Shown in pieces: positions 58,117 to 64,000 of a stretch of DNA of 64,000 bases. Each line of letters begins with the position of its first letter. Position 1 is the stretch's first letter. The position numbers were made by a program, and so were the translations under genes. The stretch spans positions 2,480,001 through 2,544,000 of the forward strand of contig NZ_CP090641.1 of assembly GCF_029633825.1 (NCBI RefSeq), read 5' to 3'. The notes below the pieces were generated by a model. The model was not told where the DNA came from and did no database searches. It saw nothing but the letters and a program-made list of their open reading frames with translations. The stretch comes from Burkholderia contaminans. Lineage in GTDB: Bacteria; Pseudomonadota; Gammaproteobacteria; Burkholderiales; Burkholderiaceae.

Positions 58117-59823
58117 ATGGATGTGAATGTGAACGTGAGCGAAGCGAATCGACGGACAACGGGGCAGCGTGACACCGCTGCCCGCCTCAGTGGTGACGGC
58201 GTGGGTCGCGACCGCTGGCGCGGCATGCTGCGCGCATGCGCGGCACTGGCCGACCGCATCGCGGGCGCCGGACCCGACACGCAGCCGGCGCTGGCCGTGC
58301 GCGAAGCGCATCCGCGCACGCACGTATGGGTGTCGCAGTACGCGGCGCCGCTGCTGCTCGCCACGCTCGTGTGCGCGCTGGCCACACTCGCGGCGAGCGC
58401 GCTGCTGCGCGTGTTCGACCTGTCGAACGTCGTGATGCTGTTCCTGATGACCGTCGTGCTGATCGCGCTGCGGCTCGGCCGGCTCGCCGGCGCGTGGGCC
58501 GCGTTCGTGTGCGTCGGCTGCTTCGACTTCTTCTTCGTCGAGCCGAGGCTGTCGTTCGCGGTGTCCGATACGCAGTACGTGTTCACGTTTGCGCTGATGC
58601 TGGCCGTCGCGCTCGCGATCGGCCAGCTCGCGGCGCGCCTGCGTGCGGAGGCGCGGGCCGCACGCGCGAACGAGAAACGCTCGGCGGCGCTGGCGCGTGT
58701 CGCGCATGACCTGTCGGCCGCGATCGAGACCGAGCAGATCGCATCGATCTGCACCGGCACGATCGCGCCGCTGCTCGGCGTGCGCGTCGCGCTCGTGCTG
58801 CCGGATGCAAATGACCATCTGATGCCGGCGCAGCACGCCCGGTTCGTCGAAGCACCGATCGCCCGCTGGGTCTACGAGCATGCGCGCGGCGCCGGGTGCG
58901 GAATGCCGCCGTTCGAGCGCGCGGCCGCGCAGTACCTGCCGCTGAAGGCGCCGATGCGCGTGCGCGGCGTGCTCGTGCTGTTCGGCGACGCGCAGCCGGT
59001 CCCCACCGATCCCGACGATCGCCGCCTGATCGACGCGCTGTGCTCGTCGATCGCGATGGCGCTCGAACGCGTGCACTACGTCGGCGTCGCGCAGCACACG
59101 CTGGTCCGCATCGAAGGCGAGCGGCTACGCAACGCGCTGCTTGCCGCGGTATCGCACGACCTGAAGACGCCGCTGACCGCGATCCGCGGGCTCGCCGAGA
59201 CACTGGAGCGGCCCGAGCGGCTGGCCGACGGGCAGCCGGCCGCACTCGCGCACGGCATCCGCAACCAGGCGGAGGCGCTGCACGGGCTCGTCGTGAACCT
59301 GCTCGACCTCGCGCGCATGCAGAGCGAGGGCGTGCGGCTGAATCGCGAGTGGCACATGCTCGACGAGATCGTCGGCAGCGCGCTCGCGCATTCGGCCGGC
59401 GTGCTGGCCGGCCGCGACGTGAGCGCCGACTTGCCGGCCGACCTGCCGCTGATCGACGTCGATGCGCTGCTGATCGAGCGCGTGCTGATGAACCTGCTCG
59501 ACAACGCGGCGAAGTACGCGGGCACGGACGCGGCCGTGGCGGTGCGCGCGCGCGTGTTCGGCGAAACGCTGTACGTATTCGTCGAGGACGACGGGCCCGG
59601 CTTCATTGCGCGCAACACCGAGCCGCTGTTCGAGCCGTTCGAGCGAGAGCGCAAGGAATCGTCGATCAGCGGCGTCGGGCTCGGGCTCGCGCTGTGCCGC
59701 AGCATCGTCAACGCGCACGGCGGCTCGATCCGCGCGGTGCCGCTCGATCCGCACGGCGCGCGGTTCGAGATTCGCCTGCCACTGGGCGCGCCGCCCGATA
59801 TCGAACACGAGAGCCGGACATGA
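58117..59823 (+). CDS. kdpD: KdpD-type sensor histidine kinase lacking N-terminal KdpD/Usp domains
   Basis: 568 residues from ATG 58117 (SD GGAAG). It begins almost directly with the DUF4118 four-helix TM unit (about residues 70-175), followed by a GAF-like region, HisKA with His347 in AVSHDLKTPLTAIRG, and HATPase (NLLDNAAKYA, EDDGPGF, GVGLGLALC). Full KdpD is about 900 residues with an N-terminal ATP/UspA-containing half, absent here and in the 80-bp upstream gap. Signal sensing is therefore likely altered. The gene overlaps kdpE by ATGA. Confidence 0.88.
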   Translation: MDVNVNVSEANRRTTGQRDTAARLSGDGVGRDRWRGMLRACAALADRIAGAGPDTQPALAVREAHPRTHVWVSQYAAPLLLATLVCALATLAASALLRVFDLSNVVMLFLMTVVLIALRLGRLAGAWAAFVCVGCFDFFFVEPRLSFAVSDTQYVFTFALMLAVALAIGQLAARLRAEARAARANEKRSAALARVAHDLSAAIETEQIASICTGTIAPLLGVRVALVLPDANDHLMPAQHARFVEAPIARWVYEHARGAGCGMPPFERAAAQYLPLKAPMRVRGVLVLFGDAQPVPTDPDDRRLIDALCSSIAMALERVHYVGVAQHTLVRIEGERLRNALLAAVSHDLKTPLTAIRGLAETLERPERLADGQPAALAHGIRNQAEALHGLVVNLLDLARMQSEGVRLNREWHMLDEIVGSALAHSAGVLAGRDVSADLPADLPLIDVDALLIERVLMNLLDNAAKYAGTDAAVAVRARVFGETLYVFVEDDGPGFIARNTEPLFEPFERERKESSISGVGLGLALCRSIVNAHGGSIRAVPLDPHGARFEIRLPLGAPPDIEHESRT

Positions 59824-60572
59824 TCAGATCGCGCGTACTTATCGTCGAGGACGAGTCGGACATCCGCCGCTTCGTGCGGATGGCGCTGGAACAGGAAGGG
59901 CTCGACACCTGCGAGGCGTCGACGGCCCGCGAGGCGCGGATGTATGCGTCGAGCAGCAAGCCCGATCTCGTGATCGTCGATCTCGGGCTGCCGGACGACG
60001 ACGGCAAGACCTTCATCCGCGAGTTGCGCGAATGGTCGACGGTGCCGGTGATCGTGCTGTCGGCGCGGCAGCAGGAAGTGGAGAAGGTCGCGGCGCTCGA
60101 TGCGGGCGCGGACGACTACCTGCCGAAGCCGTTCGGCGTGCCCGAACTGCTCGCACGGGCACGCGCGCAGTTGCGGCGCGCGGCGTTCGTGTCGGCCGAC
60201 GGTCAATCGTCGTCGATCGTGCGGTTCGGCGACGTGACCGTCGATCTCGGCCGCCACGAAGTGGCGCGCGGCGGCGAGCCCGTTCACCTGACGCGCCTCG
60301 AATTCCGGCTGCTCGCCGCGCTGATCCGCGCGCGCGGCGGCGTGATTGCCGCGCGGCAATTGCTGGCGGAAGTCTGGGGCATCCACGACGCGGACCGCGC
60401 GCACTACGTGCGCGTGTACATGACGAACCTGCGGCAGAAGCTCGAACCGGTGCCGGCGCGGCCGCGGCACCTGCTGACGGAGCTGCAGTTCGGCTACCGG
60501 CTGGTCGGCCTGGAAACGGTCGGCATGGCGGACGGGCCGCGCGGCGCGGTATCGGCAGGTCTAGACAACTGA
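59820..60572 (+). CDS. kdpE: KdpE response regulator
   Basis: 250 residues from ATG 59820 (ATGA overlap with kdpD). Receiver Asp54 in VIVDLGLPDDDGK and K in LPKPFG; OmpR-type winged helix FRLLAALIRARGGVIAARQLL and MTNLRQKLEPVPARPRH. It activates kdpFABC under potassium limitation, probably through the box at 53113. A C-terminal 15-residue tail extends past the usual end. Confidence 0.93.
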   Translation: MIRSRVLIVEDESDIRRFVRMALEQEGLDTCEASTAREARMYASSSKPDLVIVDLGLPDDDGKTFIRELREWSTVPVIVLSARQQEVEKVAALDAGADDYLPKPFGVPELLARARAQLRRAAFVSADGQSSSIVRFGDVTVDLGRHEVARGGEPVHLTRLEFRLLAALIRARGGVIAARQLLAEVWGIHDADRAHYVRVYMTNLRQKLEPVPARPRHLLTELQFGYRLVGLETVGMADGPRGAVSAGLDN

Positions 60573-60575
60573 AAT

Positions 60576-60603
60576 CGCGCGTCCGGCCGTGCGCCGGCGC
60601 GCG
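60576..60603 (+). terminator. Hairpin downstream of kdpE
   Basis: CGCGCGTCCGGC-CGTG-CGCCGGCGCGCG pairs over its whole length apart from an offset/mismatch. No strong T tract; possible terminator. Confidence 0.45.
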
Positions 60604-60733
60604 GAGAAAGCTGTTGTTTAGCTCGATGTAATTCGCAATTAATTGAAATATAAGGAAATTTGCGACCCACGATCCTATTGAACCGACAATTAGAGATAAA
60701 CACGGATTGCTGGCGCACCTTCTGAAAAGGCAA

Positions 60734-60751
60734 AGTTGTATGTACAACTTG
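60734..60751. promoter_or_regulatory. HutC-like operator upstream of histidine ABC transporter
   Basis: AAGTTGTATGTACAACTT is a perfect 18-bp dyad. HutC sites in other proteobacteria share the TTGTAT-TACAA core. It ends 94 bp before the binding-protein start. Confidence 0.7.
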
Positions 60752-60845
60752 GGGTGTCGCCGGAAGGGGCGGACTCCGGGTTGGAAGGGTTCACGGCGGC
60801 GCCGCCCGACGGGACCCCGCCCAGTTCGCCTCTGACAGGAACGCC

Positions 60846-61619
60846 ATGAAGAAACTCGCGCTCAGTATTGCCCTTGCCTGCATCGCGGTCGGTGCCCACG
60901 CCAAGGATTGGTCGACGATCCGGTTTGGCGTCGACGCCAGCTATCCGCCGTTCGAATCGAAGGACGCAAGCGGCAAGGTCGTCGGCTTCGACGTCGATCT
61001 CGGCAACGAGATCTGCGCCCGCCTGAAGGCGAAATGCGTGTGGATCGAGAACGACTTCGACGGGATGATTCCCGCGCTGAAGGCGAAGAAGTTCGACGGC
61101 GTGCTGTCGTCGATGTCGATGACGCCGGCGCGTGCCGAGCAGATCGCGTTCTCCGACAAGCTGTTCAACACGCCGACGCGCCTCGTCGCGAAGAAGGGCA
61201 CGAACCTGCAGCCGACGGCCGAATCGCTGAAGGGCAAGTCGGTCGGTGTCGAGCAGGGCACCATCCAGGAAACCTACGCAAAGGCCTACTGGGCGCCGAA
61301 GGGCGTGCAGGTCGTGCCTTACCAGAACCAGGACGGCGTGTACCAGGACCTGATGTCGGGCCGCCTCGACGCGGCGCTGCAGGACGCGGTGCAGGCCGAC
61401 ATCGGCTTCCTGAAGACGCCGCGCGGCGCGAACTTCGAGTTCGCCGGCAAGGACATCGACGATCCGAAGACGCTCGGCAACGGCGCCGGCATCGGGCTGC
61501 GCAAGGACGACGCCGACCTGAAGGCGAAGATCGACCACGCGATCGCCGACATCATCAAGGACGGCACGTACAAGAAGCTCGAGAAGAAGTACTTCGCGTT
61601 CGACGTCTACGGCGGTTGA
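60846..61619 (+). CDS. hisJ: Histidine/lysine/arginine-binding periplasmic protein
   Basis: 257 residues. Signal peptide KKLALSIALACIAVGAHA. The SBP_bac_3 fold shows IRFGVDASYPPFESKDASG, VGFDVDLGNEICARLKAKC and VEQGTIQETYAKAYW, the HisJ/ArgT group with the Cys-Cys pair. It captures basic amino acids and delivers them to the HisQMP permease encoded downstream. A HutC-like operator precedes it. Confidence 0.9.
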   Translation: MKKLALSIALACIAVGAHAKDWSTIRFGVDASYPPFESKDASGKVVGFDVDLGNEICARLKAKCVWIENDFDGMIPALKAKKFDGVLSSMSMTPARAEQIAFSDKLFNTPTRLVAKKGTNLQPTAESLKGKSVGVEQGTIQETYAKAYWAPKGVQVVPYQNQDGVYQDLMSGRLDAALQDAVQADIGFLKTPRGANFEFAGKDIDDPKTLGNGAGIGLRKDDADLKAKIDHAIADIIKDGTYKKLEKKYFAFDVYGG

Positions 61620-61793
61620 TTCCCCCCGCGGCGCGCATCGGTTGCGGTGCGCGCCGCGCCTGTCGTGGGTGCAACCCGCTTCGCGCGATGCGTCCGACTT
61701 GATGAGCAGGCTGCATCAGGTAGTGCGCAGATATCGTTTGATGCGCGGGTAATGGCTATTGACAATCCAGCCACATCGTTCTGGATCCCTCCT

Positions 61794-62483
61794 ATGATCT
61801 TCCAAGGATTTGGCCCGCTGTTGTGGGCCGGCACGGTGGAAACCGTGAAGCTCGCGGTGCTGTCGCTCGCGGCGTCGCTCGTGCTGGGCCTCATCGGCGC
61901 AAGCGCGAAACTGTCGACGAACCGCATGCTCAAGTCGATCGGCACCTTCTACACGACGCTGATCCGCGCGGTGCCGGACCTCGTGCTGATGCTGCTGCTG
62001 TTTTACGGGATCCAGATCCTGCTGAACAACGTCACCGACATGCTCGGCTGGGACCAGATCGACATCGACCCGTTCGTGGCCGGCGTCATCACGCTCGGCT
62101 TCATCTACGGCGCGTACTTCACCGAGACGTTCCGCGGCGCGTTCCTCGCGGTGCCGCGCGGCCAGCTCGAAGCGGGCTTCGCTTACGGGATGAGCGGCTG
62201 GCGCGTGTTCCGCCGCATCCTGTTCCCGCAGATGATGCGCTTCGCGCTGCCCGGCATCGGCAACAACTGGCAGGTGCTCGTGAAGGCCACCGCGCTCGTG
62301 TCGATCATCGGCCTTGCCGACGTGGTGAAAGCGTCGCAGGACGCGGGCAAGAGCACGCTCGATTTCTTCTTCTTCACGCTGGCTGCAGGCGCGATCTACC
62401 TCGCGATCACGACGGTGTCCAACGTCGTGCTGCATCACCTCGAGAAGCGTTATTCCGTCGGCGTCCGGAGGCTCGTACTGTGA
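61794..62483 (+). CDS. hisQ: ABC permease HisQ-like
   Basis: 229 residues from ATG 61794; an upstream ATG at 61752 is possible and no SD decides. Five TM helices and the amino-acid permease EAA loop at EAGFAYGMSGWRVFRRILFPQMMRFALP, facing the ATPase. It forms the heterodimeric channel with HisM. Its stop overlaps the next start (GTGA). Confidence 0.88.
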   Translation: MIFQGFGPLLWAGTVETVKLAVLSLAASLVLGLIGASAKLSTNRMLKSIGTFYTTLIRAVPDLVLMLLLFYGIQILLNNVTDMLGWDQIDIDPFVAGVITLGFIYGAYFTETFRGAFLAVPRGQLEAGFAYGMSGWRVFRRILFPQMMRFALPGIGNNWQVLVKATALVSIIGLADVVKASQDAGKSTLDFFFFTLAAGAIYLAITTVSNVVLHHLEKRYSVGVRRLVL

Positions 62484-63193
62484 TCGAACTCGTCAGCCAG
62501 TACTGGCAAAGCTATCTCTACACCGACGGCTACCGCTTCAGCGGCCTCGCGATCACGCTGTGGCTGCTGGTGGTGTCGATCGCGTTCGGCTTCGCGCTCG
62601 CCGTGCCGCTCGCGATCGCGCGCGCTTCGTCGAACCGCTGGATCTCCGGCCCGGTGTGGCTCTATACGTACGTGTTTCGCGGCACGCCGCTCTACGTGCA
62701 GCTGCTGATGTGCTACACGGGCATCTACAGCCTGCAGGTCGTGCACAACCACGTGCTGCTCGACACGTTCTTCCGCAACGCGATGAACTGCACGCTGCTC
62801 GCGTTCGTGCTGAACGAGTGCGCGTATGCTACCGAGATCTTCGCGGGGGCGATCAAGGCGACGTCGGCCGGCGAGATCGAAGCCGGCATGGCCTACGGGA
62901 TGTCGCGCTTCAAGCTCTATACGCGGATCATCCTGCCTTCCGCGCTGCGCCGCTCGCTGCCGAGCTACAGCAATGAAGTGATCCTGATGCTGCACGCGAC
63001 GACGCTCGCGTTCACCGCGACCGTGCCCGACATCCTGAAGGTCACGCGCGACGTCAATTCGGCGACCTACATGTCGTTCCAGGCCTACGGCATCGCGGCG
63101 GTGCTGTACGCCGCCGTCGTATTCACGCTCATCTGGGCGTTCCGCAAGCTCGAGACGCGCTGGCTCGCGTACCTCGCGCCGCGCGGCCACTAA
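62480..63193 (+). CDS. hisM: ABC permease HisM-like
   Basis: 237 residues from GTG 62480 overlapping the hisQ stop. EAA loop EAGMAYGMSRFKLYTRIILPSALRRSLP. Five TM helices. Together with HisQ it forms the transmembrane pore. Translationally coupled to hisQ. Confidence 0.9.
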   Translation: MIELVSQYWQSYLYTDGYRFSGLAITLWLLVVSIAFGFALAVPLAIARASSNRWISGPVWLYTYVFRGTPLYVQLLMCYTGIYSLQVVHNHVLLDTFFRNAMNCTLLAFVLNECAYATEIFAGAIKATSAGEIEAGMAYGMSRFKLYTRIILPSALRRSLPSYSNEVILMLHATTLAFTATVPDILKVTRDVNSATYMSFQAYGIAAVLYAAVVFTLIWAFRKLETRWLAYLAPRGH

Positions 63194-63226
63194 CGCTTTC
63201 GCAAGATTCGCAAGGAAGGACCCAGC

Positions 63227-63994
63227 ATGTACAAGCTTACCGTTGACAACCTGCACAAGAAGTTCGGCGACAACGAGGTGTTGAAGGGCGTGTCGATGAA
63301 GGCGAAGGCCGGCGACGTGATCAGCATCATCGGCTCGAGCGGATCCGGCAAGAGCACGTTCCTGCGCTGCATCAACTTCCTCGAGCAGCCGTGCTCGGGG
63401 CAGATCACAATCGGCAGCGAGCCGATCCAGACCACGCGCGACCGCAACGGCTCGCTGCGCGTGGCCGACCAGAAGCAGCTGCAGCGGATGCGCACGAAGC
63501 TGTCGATGGTGTTCCAGCACTTCAACCTGTGGGCCCACATGACGGTGCTCGAGAACATCATCGAAGCGCCGATGGCCGTGCTCGGCGTCGGCAAGGACGA
63601 AGCGATCGCGCGGGCGCGCAAGTACCTGGAGAAGGTTGGCCTCGCGCCGCGCGTCGAGGGCATGTATCCGTCGCACCTGTCGGGCGGCCAGCAGCAGCGT
63701 GTGGCCATTGCACGCGCGCTGGCGATGGAGCCGGAAGTGATGCTGTTCGACGAGCCGACGTCGGCGCTCGATCCGGAGCTCGTCGGCGAAGTGCTGAAGG
63801 TGATGCAGAAGCTCGCCGAGGAAGGCCGCACGATGGTCGTCGTCACGCATGAGATGGGTTTCGCGCGCAACGTGTCGAACCACGTGATCTTCCTGCACCA
63901 GGGGAAGATCGAGGAAGAGGGGAATCCGCAGGAGATTCTCGTGAACCCGAAGAGCGAACGGCTCGGGCAGTTTCTGTCGGGGCGGTTGAAGTAA
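63227..63994 (+). CDS. hisP: ABC ATPase HisP-like
   Basis: 255 residues with SD AAGGAAGG. Walker [11 protein letters not shown]-loop VFQHFNLW, signature [16 protein letters not shown], Walker [16 protein letters not shown]-loop VVTHEM. It powers uptake of histidine, lysine, arginine or ornithine. The final gene of the window, with stop at 63992-63994. Confidence 0.93.
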   Translation: MYKLTVDNLHKKFGDNEVLKGVSMKAKAGDVISIIGSSGSGKSTFLRCINFLEQPCSGQITIGSEPIQTTRDRNGSLRVADQKQLQRMRTKLSMVFQHFNLWAHMTVLENIIEAPMAVLGVGKDEAIARARKYLEKVGLAPRVEGMYPSHLSGGQQQRVAIARALAMEPEVMLFDEPTSALDPELVGEVLKVMQKLAEEGRTMVVVTHEMGFARNVSNHVIFLHQGKIEEEGNPQEILVNPKSERLGQFLSGRLK

Positions 63995-64000
63995 GCCGGC

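Overview
The base composition (high GC, strong G/C third-position bias) and the gene content point to a beta-proteobacterium of the genus Burkholderia, probably the B. cepacia complex. Clues are two Burkholderia-type porins, DUF4148 and DUF3717 proteins, a CzcCBA system with its own two-component system, and many LysR regulators. This is inferred from gene families, not from a database match. No insertion sequence, prophage, CRISPR array or rRNA is visible.

Layout. 1-9408: end of a phosphotransferase gene, then a heavy-metal RND efflux operon (czcC, czcB, czcA) with its response regulator and sensor kinase. 9488-13256: small exported proteins, a porin and a ZIP-like metal transporter. Several CusR-box-like dyads (TGACG-N4-CGTCA type) lie here and before czcC. 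The ZIP gene has a MerR-type promoter with a 19-bp spacer. 13443-16697: O-acetylhomoserine sulfhydrylase, an O-methyltransferase and a DUF1176 protein.

16914-22532 is the most unusual part. It is an RNA-repair locus: RtcR (a sigma-54 activator with a CARF-type sensor) diverges from a sigma-54 promoter. The predicted transcript first carries two tandem tRNA-like RNAs, then slipin, the RNA ligase RtcB, a polymerase-beta-fold nucleotidyltransferase (RlaP-like) and a strong terminator. One tRNA-like RNA folds as a cloverleaf whose anticodon arm is a GAAA-capped hairpin with no anticodon loop.

22600-28644: an NTF2-like protein, a MarR regulator, an IscS-type cysteine desulfurase, and a catabolic cassette (flavin reductase, HpaB-type monooxygenase, cupin, DUF2848). 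The cassette promoter region shares a repeated motif with the marR promoter. 28682-37506: methyltransferase, LysE exporter, AraC regulator, a Fur-box-preceded small gene, two LysR regulators, tartrate dehydrogenase with an MFS transporter, and a PL7 lyase-like lipoprotein. 37832-52959: a P-loop kinase-like protein, argG, a FUSC membrane protein, a diguanylate cyclase, an amino-acid permease, further regulators and enzymes, an orphan hutC, and a second porin.

53297-60572: a high-affinity potassium uptake operon in the order kdpF-(27-aa ORF)-kdpA-kdpC-kdpB-kdpD-kdpE. KdpB and KdpC are swapped from the usual order and KdpD lacks the usual N-terminal sensor half. 60846-63994: a histidine/basic amino-acid ABC transporter preceded by a perfect HutC-like operator, which connects it to the orphan hutC in the same window.
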